A stretch of DNA of 64,000 nt from Lineus longissimus (GCF_910592395.1 NC_088323.1:186001-250000), one strand, 5' to 3'; numbered from the stretch's first letter, positions 1 to 13,220 are shown. Notes: generated by a model from the letters alone, not told the origin. Made by a program: numbers and translations.

Positions 1-248
1 TTTTGACCATGTATGTCTCAAAAAGGCTCTGGGCCACATCATGTGATGTGATGTGTGCTAGCCAGCCCTGAACCAGCCTAATCAAAAAGATTTGACACTG
101 CTTTGGTCGTTTTTGTATCAATAAGGCTGGTTCTGGGCTGTTTGACATCATGTTGAGACGTGTGCCAGCCCTGAACTAGCCTAATCAAAAACCAATGAGA
201 TTGTCCGGTCTGCCTTGTGTCTATGAGTCACTGAAGTTCAAGATGTAG

Positions 249-515
249 TGATGTGTGTTGTGCCTGGTGTTGTAATGCACAAGACTTCTGGGGGGGTTCA
301 CTACTGGTTGGTCTGATGTGTGTTGTGCCTGGTGTTGTAATGCACAAGACTTCTGGGGGGGTTTCACTACTGGTTGGTCTGGTGTGTGTTGTGCCTGGTG
401 TTGTAATGCACAAGACTTCTGGGGGGGTTCACTACTGGTTGGTCTGGTGTGTGTTGTGCCTGGTGTTGTAATGCACAAGACTTCTGGGGGGGGGGTTCAC
501 TACTGGTTGGTCTGG
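249..515. repeat. 65-bp minisatellite, about 4 copies
   Basis: About four near-identical copies of a 65-bp unit, each holding TGTGTTGTGCCTGGTGTTG and a run of seven to nine G before TTCACTACTGG. The G run is the main site of length variation. The array sits upstream of the SNX13-type exons and may be in an intron of that gene, whose 5' part lies outside the window. Open frames across it are by-products of the repeat. Confidence 0.9.
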
Positions 516-2618
516 TGTGTCATGACATACAGTGATCTGTGTACAGCAATGACCTCCTGCCATGTATTGATGCTGTAGTGAGCGTCATCATGCACTAGAT
601 AGGCCGTCGTAGTGAAATGCTTGATGGTTTCATGTAGGGCTTGTTAGATTAAACATTTTGTTCATGCTTTTTTGGTGGAATGACCATTCGGTTCTGGCCC
701 CTATTTTCAATAGTTGTTTACTTCTAGTTCTAGGGTATGTTACTGCCTACCTTTTCTAACTTCTAGTTCATGATCCTGGTGGCTACAGACATTTCCCACT
801 GGGCCACTCCTGTAGTTCACCACTGGGCCACTGCTGTAGTGAACAACTCCAGGGCCTTTCGTCCATGTGGTACACTGTTGTGCAACCAAATCATATTAAA
901 TGATGTCGTACAATTCAAATGACCATCATTTCCAAAAAGCTAGAAATAGTGTTTTTTGATCAACGGTTTCAGGCAAGTGATCCACAGGAGACGAATGGGC
1001 CTTTTGATTTATTGAAGAATGCTGCATTGGTCTTACCCAGAATGTCCCTACCGGTCTTTGTTATGGTCTGTTGTGAATCCAATGATTTGGCTGCATTAAC
1101 CCTCTCTTGTTTAGTATTAACAATATCGTGTCTAGTAAAACTAAAATGATGAGAATGAATTGATGAGTTTATTCCTGTGGTGTATGAGGAAATGTGGAAT
1201 ACTATGTCAAGTTGATGTAGTTGATGGTTCAATTCACCATCTTTATTTGTGAATTGTGAATATTGGTCATGGACTCTGCTGTTTAAGGATACGCCTTTCA
1301 GGAGTAAACTCTTCAAACATTTGGTCGCTTTCACAATGACAGAACTTTGGATGCCAATAATTACCACAGGTTAAAATACTGTCAACATCACAATTCATTG
1401 TTCTTCACAGTTTTGTATTGATGTCGATCAAGTGTAGACACAGCACCTGTGTGTATTGACCAATCAAGGGTTACACTCACATCGCAGCACCTCTTGGCTT
1501 CACTATGAGGTCATGTGACATCGCAGCACCTCTTGAATTCACTTATATATGAGGTCATGTGACACCAAGAGGGAATTGCGACTAGAGACCTTGATAATTC
1601 ATGATGCACAACTAATTATTTAATTGTTGTGTGGTATTAACAGTGTCTACAGGGTGTCTCAGAATGAAGAGGCTCTGGGTGACTTGCATGACGTAATGGG
1701 GGACATGAGGCTTGTAATGTCAGATGGATTGCACCAGGTGTCACCTGTGAATGGCTCTGTTAGACTTCCTGGCATCAGTCCACCCATGTCATGCAAGTCC
1801 ACAATACAAGACAATGCTTTTTATCATATTTTGGTTGTGAGATATGTTTTAACTTCAGGATGAGGACTTAGCCTCGGAACTTCTCATCAATCTGGCGTTT
1901 GTTAGTCTCGTTAGTGCCTTAAACTATTTGCTGACATGATTTGTTGGTGACGCTGACTTAGGGTTTGGTCTGCCTGACAGACGTTGTCACTATGCTTGTT
2001 GCATGTTACACACTTGGCGATTTCAACTTGTGAAATGTTTGAACTGACACTGTCTGTCTGCACTCAGTAATTACTTGTAGATAAAGGGGTGAAGGGTTAA
2101 AGAATCTTCTGGAAATGAAAAGAGGTCGTACCAAGACGTGTTTGTGGTAGAAGGTCGCCAGGATTGTGCACCCGTGTTGGCTTTTCAAGGTGGAGCTGAC
2201 CAATGTTGCCTATTTCAGTATCGTTTAAGTAGCTCTTGTGAATGAGAGGTAGTTTCTTTAGCCTTGGTGTGTTGTGTGTCTAACATTGAAATCTTCATCT
2301 AAACCTCATGCGCATGGCATCCAATGTGTGTCTTTTACTTCTGTGTTCTAGTCTTTCAAAAGTACGATACAAAAAGAAAATCTGTGTTTTTGGAGAACGG
2401 ATTTTGTTTGAACCAGTTTGTTCAAAATCATTTTATTTATTACGAACAGCATTGAACTTGTTGAGAACAGTAAAAAACACACTCTTACTAGGCTGTGCAA
2501 AGCCACTATAAAAACTGAAACTGTCAACTCAAGAAAAAACTTTCATTTGAACAGGAGCAAATGTTTCTTGTTTCATGAAGAAGCTTTCGTGAACTCATCA
2601 AGTTACCTTTGTCTTCAG
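516..2618. other. No exon recognised; probable intron or upstream flank of SNX13
   Basis: No exon of the RGS or PX region of a sorting nexin could be recognised here. The first supported exon starts with an acceptor phase that requires more coding sequence upstream, so this stretch is probably intronic, with earlier exons beyond the left edge. A short duplicated phrase (CATCGCAGCACCTCTTG) occurs near 1482 and 1522. Nothing else is supportable. Confidence 0.5.
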
Positions 2619-5328
2619 ATGGACACACTGGTGAATCCGCTCAAGAATTCCGTGAGGAACGTCGGCAATGCGGTCAAAGCGGTGCCAGAGAACTTCGTGG
2701 ATGGTGTTACGAAGGTGTCGGACGGTATCAAAGGCATCCCGGGCAACGTCGTGGGTGGGTTTGGAAAGTTATTCAAGGTACATTTAGAATTCTTCAGATC
2801 TGTTAACTGGCCCTGATGAACGCAGCTTCCAAAAGCGACCAACAGGAACTGGCTTACGACTGCATACTCTTTGTAGCCGAACCCGTCCAAAAGGCCATGA
2901 TTGGCTGACAGCATTGCTCCGGTCAAAATTTGGTGAGCGAGAGAGCAGTTTCTGCCACCAAGGCATGTAATACATGAAATCACTGAAACGAGTTATCATT
3001 GGCTCTTAACTAGCTCCTCACACATCAGCCTTGGAATAGTCATCAAGATTATTTGAGCCTCCATTTCTTCATTTCCATTGTCAGGGTCCCAACGCACCAA
3101 ACATGTCCACTACAAAGGAGCTATTAGACAGTGGTAAAGTTGGTGCAGCAATCGACATCGACGATGATGATAATATTCCACTCCGAATCATGTTGCTACT
3201 CATGGATGAGGTATTCGACCTGAAGCATCGTAACCAATGGTTACGGAGACGGATCGTTCCCATACTCAGACAGATTATCAAGGCCACATTTGGAGACATG
3301 ATCAATAGGTGAGTGGCCCATCTCTCTGCATTTGAGATGGCAAAATATCAGTGCCAGTCCTCAGTGCTTATACATGTGATACTGCCCAGGATGCCCAGTC
3401 CTCAGTGCTGAGTACTGGTGCTTATACATGTGATACTGCCCAGGATGCCCAGTCCTCAGTGCTGAGTACTGGTGCTTATACATGTGATACTGCCCAGAAT
3501 GCCCAGTCCTCAGTGCTGAGTACTGGTGCTTATACATGTGATACTGCCCAGAATGCCCAGTCCTCAGTGCTGAGTACTGGTGCTTATACATGTGATACTG
3601 CCCAGAATGCCCAGTCCTCAGTGCTGAGTACTGGTGCTTATACATGTGATACTGCCCAGAAAGCCCAGTCCTCAGTGCTGAGTACTGGTGCTTATACATG
3701 TGATACTGCCCAGAATGCCCAGTCCTCAGTGCTGAGTACTGGTGCTTACACATGTGATACTGCCCAGAATGCCCAGTCCTCAGTGCTGAGTACTGGTGCT
3801 CATACATGTGATACTGCCCAGGATGCCCAGTCCTCAGTGCTGGGTACTGGTGCTTATACATGTGATACTGCCCAGAATGCCCAGTCCTCAGTGCTGAGTA
3901 CTGGTGCTTATACATGTGATACTGCCCAGAAAGCCCAGTCCTCAGTGCTGAGTACTGGTGCTTATACATGTGATACTGCCCAGGATGCTGAGCGTGAATC
4001 CAGAATGTACAGGCCAAAAGCTGGGCTAATAATGAGAAGGGCTTTGAGGGATAAAGCTGCTTTGGGTTTAGTGCTATAGAGGCCTTACAATTCTTATCAT
4101 TATCACATACTTGAAGGCTTGGCAGGATGCCCTGTACTAGACAGGAGCTGGCACTGGCAGAATACATTTCTCACATTAAACTTTTATGCTGACTCATTTA
4201 TTTTTCAGAAAAATAGTTGATCATGTCGAGTGGTTGACATCATCAGAACAGGTGGCGGAGTATGTGAAGGCTTTGAGAGACGCCTTGTGGCCGTGTGGGG
4301 TACCGGCAGAGATACGCTCAATCAGAGATCATAACACAAAGATGCGAACTCGGGTCGTGTGCAAAGCCAAGATGTTGGGCAATATATCAGGTGGGTAGGT
4401 CAACTAGGCAATATATCAGGTGGGTAGGTCAACTAGGCAATATATCAGGTGGGTAGGTCAACTAGGCAATGTCTCAGGTGGGTAGGTCAACTAGGCAATA
4501 TATCAGGTGGGTAGGTCAACTAGGCAATATATCAGGTGGGTAGGTCAACTAGGCAATGTCTCAGGTGGGTAGATCAACTAGGCAATGTCTCAGGTGGGCA
4601 GATCAACTAGGCAATGTCTCAGGTGGGTAGGTCAACTAGGCAATGTCTCAGGTGGGTAGGTCAACTAGGCAATGTCTCAGGTGGGTAGGTCAACTAGGCA
4701 ATGTCTCAGGTGGGTAGATCAACTAGGCAATGTCTCAGGTGGGTAGATCAACTAGGCAATGTCTCAGGTGGGCAGATCAACTAGGCAATGTCTCAGGTGG
4801 GTAGGTCAACTAAGTCAACGGGCATTCAGATCTAATGAGTGTAAACATTATGCTAAGGAAGATGCACGGAGCAATAAGCTCTTATCAATATGATTGCTTT
4901 GAGGTGAATAATGCCTTCTTCTATGCATGTGAACCTCAGCTGGGATCAACGGGAGGCCGGATAGATCTACTCTGGTGGATGTAAACAAAATGTTTGCATA
5001 TTCGGATTGCTTTAATTGGAATGCAATTAATGAAATTCCTTTTATGTCTTCAGATGAGATTAAGACATTGATGGGCTCAGAATCAACGCGTCTCGGTGTT
5101 CAGCGAGTTTTCAACTTATTTCAACACAAAACGTTGAATAAACGACTTGTTTACGTGTTTCTCGAGGGATTCATGGAAACTTTATTCCCAGAAAATAAAT
5201 TCCAGGATGTGTTCCACAAAATTCATTCCCAGTCTCCTCGTGTGAAAACAGAAAATGCTAAAGATGGCCGCCGGTCAAACAGCAACAAATCAGGGACGAG
5301 AATCAGAAACAAGAAGACGAAGCGATGA
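2619..5328 (+). CDS. SNX13: Sorting nexin 13-like, C-terminal exons (partial gene)
   Basis: Four exons join in frame: 2619-2777, 3085-3308, 4209-4390 and 5054-5328 (stop TGA), giving 279 residues. They cover the nexin C-terminal domain. Seen: PLRIMLLLMDEVFDLKHRNQ, then WLRRRIVPILRQ, KIVDHVEWLTSSEQVAEYVK, then RMRTRV-like MRTRVVCKAKML, and VYVFLEGFMETLFPENKF. From memory these match vertebrate SNX13 closely, better than SNX14, SNX19 or SNX25, which share the domain. SNX13 is an endosomal, ER and lipid-droplet-associated protein with PXA, RGS and PX domains; those exons are not in the window. The first ATG (2619) follows an acceptor directly and is internal, not the true start. Each junction keeps phase with CAG/GT consensus sites. 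Introns two and three hold large minisatellites; the 29-bp one begins at the donor of exon three. Confidence 0.9.
3361..3990. repeat. 54-bp minisatellite, 12 copies, in SNX13 intron
   Basis: Twelve copies of a 54-bp unit starting GCTTATACATGTGATACTGC. Copies differ at only a few bases (for example GGATGCC, GAATGCC and GAAAGCC variants). The unit length is divisible by three and has no stop in one frame on each strand, so long open frames of 242 and 268 codons appear on both strands. The array lies between the exon donor at 3309 and the acceptor at 4208, so it is spliced out. Confidence 0.93.
4381..4812. repeat. 29-bp minisatellite, about 15 copies, built from an exon end and its splice donor
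   Basis: The unit, in two overlapping halves, is AATATATCAGGTGGGTAGG and GGTAGGTCAACTAGGC, period 29. The first copy starts inside the SNX13 exon (last ten coding bases, 4381-4390) and runs across the donor GT at 4391. Later copies carry AATATATCAG or AATGTCTCAG before GTGGGT, so each intronic copy keeps a donor-like CAG|GTGGGT. Confidence 0.92.
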
Positions 5329-8300
5329 TTGTTGTCTTACGATGCTGTGTTGGCTTATTAAATACTGCCTGGGCTTGATCAGGCCTTGGGGGGATGGAGC
5401 GAGGTCAAAGCGTGATGGTCCTTTGAAAGAGATCCCACTGTGGAAGCAGTAATGCTGAGTGATTGAACCATCTGTCTGAGTGATCTTCTTGTGAGGCCAA
5501 GATGGTAGAAACTCTCCTCTGTCAACCCTCTGTCCTGTAAGACTTCAGATTGAGGTACTGATGATGTGGTGGTGCTTGATTGCTGATATCAAATCATTAT
5601 CAGCTGATATCCCAGGATCATGCCTCTGTCCATCAAATCATTATCAGCTGATATCCCAGGATCATGCCTCTGTCCATCAAATCATTACCAGTGAAGTGTA
5701 CATTGCCATGCTAAACTTGACTGAAAATGCTTAAATTCATTCATTCCATTATTTGACTTGTTTTCTGAAATGTCTTGTGTGACTAAATTCAGGTTGTGCT
5801 TTATGATGTTGAAGCTTTCATGTCCTGCCTGTTATGGGTGTAATGTTTTAGTTTGAGATTAATAATGATTTTCCAATGACCAAGTGATTTAACACATTGA
5901 TAACAGGGAGCTGCGTGTGCTGGTAATGGGTGATGGAGAAACTCTATGTGATATTAATTGGTCATCTTGTACTTGTTTGCTCTACGGGGATTGGTGGGAT
6001 GAAGTCTGGAGATGAATACTTGCTCACAAATCATAAATTTGATGGCAAATTGTATTTCCAAATTGGAATAATGCCGTTGTGATGTCGTGGCTTTTGAGTG
6101 TGTTTGGTATAAAACAGTAAAGGATTTGATGAATCACTTTGATTGAAATTTCCAAAGACTTCAAAATTTGTCCATCAAAATATGGAGGCTCTTGTTGCAT
6201 TTGGATGATTTGGCATCCCAACTCACTTCATGTAAACTGGTTAGTGTAGAACTCTGTATATATCAGCATCAGTATATGTATATAATGTACATTAATATTA
6301 TTGAACAAAATATGTGTCATAGACAATCTATTAGGGGTCCTCGAAACAATCATCTGTTTTTATTATCGGAGTGATTTGTTGCATTTTGAGTCTTGTCAAA
6401 GCAGGTCTGTACTTGGGATTATTGATCATCATCAGGGTCAGAAGGCTCTCTCGGAGTTGATGTCCTTAGGGAGCAGTGGGTTATCCACAACATGGTCCAG
6501 CTTGGAACTTGACTTATCGCTGACTTTGGACCGTCAGCTGAAATCCTGGGTGATGGGCTTCTAGTAACATGGGTTATTTGTGGGGGCTTTATGTGTCAGT
6601 TTGTCTTGAGTGTTACACATATAAACAGCCTTATTTATGACAGTCTGTGCATCGAGTATAAATGACTCCACTAGGAGTCCTGATATCATTGTATTAATTG
6701 GCAAGGGGTGTTAGTTTGTTCAAAGCTCATAGTCTATTTTTAGATGCTGTTGTTGTTTGTCCTATGAAATTTATTTACAACCTCCGCCTTGGGGGCGTTG
6801 CTAGTGCTGCTTTGGCTTGATAGGCAGCCACCTCTGGACTTGTCACAGGCTGCACCGTCATAGCCAGTGTGTGTTGGCATCTTTGATAGATCAGTGTTCC
6901 TGCCTGTCAAACACAAGGTAGTTACTACAGCGCCAGTGGCAGAGGTTGAGGTTTTTCAAATTGACATGAAGAACCCAGGCCATTTCACTCTTTCAGTACA
7001 TTTCAGCTTGGGGTGCAATAGATAGAAGCTATGTTTTGTGCATGTCATGATGATAGTTTTATTACCCAGTGCTACAGAATTTATCAAGATGTCAGATATG
7101 ATTATTTTAATGTGTTGTGTTGCCTCCATTGAGATGTTACCTGTTTTAGTGCGAGATGTATTCATAATAATTCCATCCTAGATATAGTCCAGTCAAACTA
7201 AGTTTTGACAGGACTACCACAGTGATTGTGATCCTAAGACTGGTCCTGATTCAGGTGCGATTCATTCTGCAGTTAAAGGCCTACAGTGTGCATGAACATG
7301 GTTTTGTCTGTGCCACAGTTCAGTGTACTTAATGGCAGTGGTGAAAGTTTATGTACTTACATTATTGAAATTTCGAATAGCAGCACAGGTGTGTAAGGTT
7401 GCCAGAGTTAGTGGCTACATTCCATGTATAAACGGACCGAACTCCCTATAAGTGTGAAATTCAGCTTATTGATGTGATAATTTATTTGTTGGCCAAGAGC
7501 GATACCTGATGGTACCATTGATGTCCATGTAGCCGATTGTTCTAGGGTAAGGGGTGATCTTGTTGGTGTGGTGTGGTAGTAGGCTGTCACAGTAGCTCAG
7601 CTTTGGCAGGAGAGTAGTAGAGCCTATTTCAAGTATGGTCTGCACAGAACATGAAAAACGCCTGAAAATGGCTGCGGAAATTTGCTAGTTTTTGGATTGA
7701 AATGCTTGTTTTTGGTGATTCTCTCCTGACAGTGGTGAGGTTGTGGCCTGGACACAATGCCATTTCTTTGATGAATTTGAGACCAGTGTTGTTGGAGTTA
7801 TTGATCATGTTTTATGTAGGTATACATACACCAGAATAAATGAATCCTAAATGAAGAGGAACTTCCATATTGCCTTCATTTATGTATTCTATTGGGAAGG
7901 ATGAGGGCTGGGCTTGACGTTGACCAGATCTGGTCGAAGAAGAGATGATAAAAGAGAAAAGCCTAACATGCAGATGCCCGGTTTTGCTTGATTACTGCTA
8001 GTTTATTTGGCTACTAATTGCTTGCATTCTGGAATCATCCACCTCTGCCACTTCGTCTAGTGAAGTCCTGATCAGTGAGGACATAGTCACAACCACTCTG
8101 ATGTCAGTGGTACAACTAGTAGTAAAAAACATGGCCACCATCAAATTGGGCAAGTGTTATCACCCAATCCAGATTACACATCCAGAAAGGGCCAAAATAA
8201 TGGCCTCAAAATCTCGTATGTCACATAACAACCAGTTACTCAAAAATGAAGCTGCACATGGCACACCCTGTACGTTTTTGATAGCTAGCAAAGTTCAGCT

Positions 8301-9702
8301 AGTGACCGAGAGATGGCGATAAAGTCGACCTGGAAATAGACTCTTTCACCAGTCTTCTCCATTCACTCATTACAGAGACTGGTACTTGACGGCATTTCAC
8401 TCGTCATGAACGGCTTCCGGTGTCCAGTCACGAGCCTAGGAATACCAGTGTGGTCGGTATTGACAGTCGATCCACTGTATGGAAAACTCCAAATCTTGTT
8501 TCTGGCTGTTTTTTCTCTTGGACAAGGTTTGCATGTTATATTATTTATGTTATTTCATGCATGCATGTTTACTTTGCAGTTGACAATTGTAGGTTCAATG
8601 CACTTGTTGATGAGACAGGTTTTTAAGGTGATCCGAACCCCGGGATCCGAACTACCACCTCACCATGCTTTAAAATACACTGTAGATAAATGAGCCAAAG
8701 TTCGGCTATATACAGGATGACTCAAAATATACTCCATTATTTCAACTTAGGCCAAGGGAATGAAGACCATAGATTACCATCCTTTGCGGGCATATGCTTG
8801 ATGCGTAGGCCTATATCACTGGTCACAGCAAAACAAGGTGCATGTCAGACTCTGTGTCACACAGACAGAACACAACCTCTGAAGCCTAGTGTAGTTGGCA
8901 GGATATCGGGCTAAACAATCGTGGGATAAGCCAGGAAAGTGCTATGAGAAGGGTAAGCTAATATGCTTTGGCCTACTCATACCAGTCCTATTGCTACTAT
9001 AGTCTACCCGTACCCACAACATAGAGCTGGCAAATAGAAGATTGAATGAACGAAATAAGTATACAGCTTTCAAGCTTCAAGTAACCATTCATAGTGGTAG
9101 CAGCTGCTGGCTCTGATTCTGTAATTGCTCTGTCCACCATATAGACCATGTTGAACGCAGAGCCTCAGCGTGCTAGAAATCATTCATCAATATAGCGCCT
9201 CACTTATTGATTAAGGCCTGTGTATGGACATTATCTGTATTGTGGCCGGGATCATGGTCGAGGTCACTTATACTCACTGAGCTGACACACTAAAGTTGAA
9301 ATTCATTGGGACTCGTAATAGTTCTAAATAAACCTTTGGTCGTTTTGGTGTTCTGTCATGTCTGTGTGTGTGTGTCAATCATACTAAAAGTGTGAACATT
9401 TATGAAAATTTGTCTCCCTGTCTCCGAGTGTGGGTCAGTCAAGGGTGTGCACCACTTGATGAGCCCATGACGACATTGACGTGTAGGCCTATTAACTCAG
9501 CCTTTGAAACATAGATTTTGCACCTGTCTATGTCTGTTGATATACAGAGCCATCGATTGTTGCCGCAGCAACAAGTTTCTATGGCCTGGTTTTGCTCAGC
9601 TGTCCTAATATGACACCAACTGTCACTCTATCAGGACACCTCCTCTTCAACGTAAATGCATAATATTGTGGTCTTAAAATTTATATTTGGTTCTCTTTTC
9701 AG
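5329..9702. other. Intergenic region without recognisable genes
   Basis: After the SNX13 stop the sequence is AT-leaning with no supportable exon. A 45-bp unit containing CAAATCATTATCAGCTGATA is present two and a half times at 5587-5690. Short open frames at 8101-8322, 8406-8693 and 8690-8914 show no family resemblance and no consistent splice context. The right end probably holds the TMEM180 promoter and a 5' non-coding exon, because a strong acceptor (TTCTCTTTTCAG) ends at 9702. Confidence 0.5.
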
Positions 9703-9895
9703 GTACCAGGTATCCTTCCATTTCAAAAAGACACCTTGATGAAAGATACCTGTGCATGAGTGAGTGCAACCAACTCCACAGTTGGCCCAATGAGACAAAG
9801 CTGCTTCTCACTGCAAATACTGCAAAGCAAATTGTGGACAAACTTTCTTCTGCTGAAACTAACTGAATCTAACTGTTTTGTGATTGGCTGATTAA

Positions 9896-12423
9896 ATGAG
9901 GAAGATTTATTGTCCGTTTATTTCGTCAGCTTTCAAATCGACCATGGTGTCATTTCCCAAACTCCACAGGAACTCTGTGGCCTATGCCCTCATCAGTTTA
10001 GCCTCGGGGATGATGGGCTCCATATTTGGTTTCTACTACGTCAATATCTTCTTGAATCGTTACAAGATTGAAGAGTCCTGGTTCCAGGCCAGTCAGGTTC
10101 TCTACATGATCTGGAACGCTATCAACGACCCACTGTTCGGTTACTGGCAGGATAACTTCCAGGGCGAGTGCTTCAAAACACGGAGTTCAGCCATCAAATA
10201 TGGTGCGTTGCTGTGGGCGATATCCTTCCTGATCCCATGGTTCCCATGGACAAGTGATCCTGCCAACACAGTCATCATTGGGATTCATTTGACTGTGTCT
10301 TTGTTTATGTGGGATGCTCTCTTGACCTCCGTCCTGTTAGCGCAGTGTGCTGTCTTTACGGAGATGTCCAAAAAGACCGAGGATCGTATGAGGCTCGTCC
10401 GCTACACCCAGGTCGCATCGTTTGTTGGTCACTTCTCTGTATTTGTTACCGAATATTTCTCATCCAATTTGAAAAATTATCGAACATTTCAAGGCATGAC
10501 TATCATCATCGCCATCATAGCATGGCTGTTGCTAAGATACGCTGGCGACAATGTTCTGACGGAATACGATCAAACGCTGCCAGACGTCAATGGCGACAAG
10601 GAGGTTGTGAAACCTGGAACAGGTGGAACTGGCTGGCGTGCATATTTTAAACTAACGTGGCAGATCATGAAGAACGGGAATTTCGTTTGCTTTGTTCTAA
10701 CAAACTTCCTGACCATATTTTGTTCAACATACAATGGGAACTTTTCACGAATCATCTGCAACTATCTGATACCGGAGACAGACCTCTCATCGTTCTGGCG
10801 GAGTGCCCTCTATGGTTCATTCATGGTAGTACCCTCGGTACGTTTAACTTGACATGAACACTTGATATCAGTTTAATACTTACATGGTAGTTTAATTGGG
10901 ATTGAGAGCACAACAGATTCAGAAAGGATAGCAACATCGTAGATCACGTACATCAACCTTCTCTAAACTGTTGTTCTCTATTCGAGGTTGGCCATCATAG
11001 TCTCCATTCTGTGGCAATATGGGCTGAGCTGTTGGTAAACACAACTCTCGCATCATTACTTTGTATTTATGTTTTTAATTCAACCTTGTCTCCCTTCCAC
11101 ACAGTTGACGGTATTCCTGGGTTCAACGGTTGTTGCCAAGGTTGGCTACTACAGGATCATCAAGTGTAACTTCATCCTCCAGATATTAGTTGCAGCTACT
11201 ATGTACTTCTTAGGACGTGAACACACCTGGCTGCTGGCTGCCTTCTTCCTCATTGAAATGTGAGTCGACAGATGCATATGGAATGAGTTGTCTAAGTCTA
11301 AATAAGATTATAGCCTTTTAGCGCCCCGAAGTCTGCAAGCCTTTGATTTTAGAATCAGCTGGCATCATCCCTTGGCATTTTCATGGATTGGTACAGTAGA
11401 ATTGGTCGATAGGCCTGATAGACTTTGGTAAAAACCACCTTGAGACCATGGATATTGACCCCTAGCTCCTGCCTACAATCTCCTTTAACGTGATATGTTA
11501 CTGTGTATGTTTCAGTACGATATCTGCATCTTCATTTGCTCTCTACAACTTACCATTGTCTGACATCATTGAGGAAGACAGAATCATGTACGGCCGAAGG
11601 TAAGTTCTTACAAAGTCACTCTCAAATCACAGCAAAGGCCAAAGCACAAAGTCACTCTCAAATCACAGCAAAGGCCAAAGCACAAAGTCACTTAAAGAGT
11701 AAGTAGATTAGAGCCTGTGATATATCGAGTAAATGTCTCACAGGTAAACTGTATTTAGAAAGGCTTTCTACTTACTCTTTAATGTCTATGAAGAAAGTTT
11801 CCACTTCTGCACTGTAAGCAGTCAGCTTACATAGTATCGTACCCAGCTAGGTGGTCTTTCGAGCCTGTTGGTATAACTACCTAATCCTGCATGTCCCATC
11901 TACGACTCTCCAGATTGTGTTAAGCAGCTGCAACAGCTTCCTCGAGCCTTATATCAATCGGAACCGCCAGTATTCACACTCGAGACTAAAACACTTTGCA
12001 ACAGCATAGTTGTGATTTCGCAACTGTTACTACCGTCCCATCAAAGTTGTTCATACATAATCGGTGCTATATATTTTTGGCCGGACTATATCTGCGATCA
12101 TGAATAAAGGAGTTTCCGCGTCCTCTTTCAGCCACCCAGTCTCCGCCATGGTGTACGGAACCAACGCTCTCATCACCAAGTCGGCTAATTCGTTTCCCCC
12201 GATGGTTGCGGTGATGGTCTTCAACAAACACGGTTACAATCAGCTGCGCGATGGAAAGTTGAAAGTTGGTCCAGAGCAGAATGATCTCTTCGATACCATG
12301 TTCTTTCTGACTTGTCTTATTCCTGTTATCATGGGCTTTCTCCAGTTGATTGTTTGGTCGTTCTATAGGATTCGTAACAGTCACACGGTCGATGCTAAAC
12401 ACTTGGAGGCAGCCACTTATTAA
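9896..12423 (+). CDS. MFSD13A: MFS-type transporter, TMEM180/MFSD13A homologue
   Basis: Four coding exons: 9896-10837, 11105-11259, 11516-11599 and 12132-12423 (stop TAA), 490 residues; the human protein is about 517. All junctions are GT..AG and keep phase. An in-frame TAA directly precedes the first ATG; a second ATG 16 codons later has a better context (GACCATGG), so the start is uncertain by that much. Seen: about twelve hydrophobic segments, the sugar-cation-symporter-like motif NAINDPLFGYWQD after the second, and the C-terminal stretch SAMVYGTNALITKSANS. These match TMEM180 (MFSD13A), a plasma-membrane protein of the glycoside-pentoside-hexuronide symporter branch whose substrate is unknown to me. 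The 5' UTR probably begins at the acceptor 9701-9702. Confidence 0.88.
11606..11782. repeat. 36-bp duplication and a 90-bp TTAA-flanked inverted-repeat element in TMEM180 intron
   Basis: CACAAAGTCACTCTCAAATC and the following bases repeat with a 36-bp period at 11606-11700. Next to it, about 11692-11782, TTAAAGAGTAAGTAGA is matched by its inverse TCTACTTACTCTTTAA about 60 bases later. The ends TTAAAG..CTTTAA resemble other small elements in this window. The last TMEM180 intron carries both. Confidence 0.65.
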
Positions 12424-13220
12424 AAACGGCTATGACATTCATGAAGGCATTGAGCTGGCAAAGAACACTGGTTGAAAGCAAGAATATAAGCATTAGATTT
12501 GTTACATGTTATATCTTTTCAAAGAAAATGTATTCTGGGGATGGCAGGCCGATAACTGTGATTAAAAATGCCTCGATGGTCAGTGCAGTACTTTCAGCTG
12601 GCCTGAAATGGCCAGTTGAGTGTAGCACAGCACTCCTTGGTTTTCACAGAAAGGCTTTCAATGTGGCAAATGAATGTGAACTGCTTTGAGACTGTACATT
12701 TGTACACTCTGTAGTGCACTCTGTAGTGCAATATAGGAACTTTCATGCTGTAGATGTTAGTATGAGGTGGACATGGGTGGGTAACTTGGTGCTGGGTTTA
12801 TGATTCCTGAGACAGAGGTTGAACGTTCTCTGTCACATTATTACATAGAGTATGATCTTGTCTAGCCTGATGTGGCAAAATGAGCCACCCTGACTCCAAA
12901 ACCCACGATCTATATAGCAAGAACCGGACCAAGGGAAAGGGGGTTTGCATTGTTATTCCAAGTGCCATAAAATTGTGTATGTTAATATGTTATTTGTCTG
13001 ACAAAGTCAGAAGCCCTATTTAGCGAGGATGCAGAGACAACTGCCCCCCAGATGTCAGGGCTGATTGGGACAGTTAAGCGGTGTTATGCTCCCCCCCCAC
13101 CTGAGGGTTGAATACGGCCCGTTTGTTATCTTTGTTTCATTGTACTTAATGTGCCATATGTTTCTGGCAGTCAGAACAATAATGTGTGGAGAGAAATAAA
13201 AGCTAGACTAGTGGGTATGA
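12424..13220 (+). other. Probable 3' UTR of TMEM180 with AATAAA at 13195-13200
   Basis: No coding exon is seen after the stop. The first clear AATAAA on this strand is at 13195-13200 (GAGAAATAAAAGC), so the transcript may extend about 0.8 kb beyond the stop. This is an inference from one signal. Confidence 0.4.

Noticed and set aside
1624-1863. Possible upstream SNX13 exon after an AACAG acceptor.
   Set aside because: Its translation does not resemble the PX or linker region of SNX13 and has no suitable donor.
3351-4167. Long open frames of 242 and 268 codons on both strands.
   Set aside because: They are produced by the 54-bp minisatellite in a SNX13 intron; the unit length is a multiple of three.
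4381-4812. CRISPR-like regular repeat array.
   Set aside because: There are no unique spacers; the period is a plain 29-bp tandem repeat in a eukaryotic intron. The same holds for the other minisatellites.
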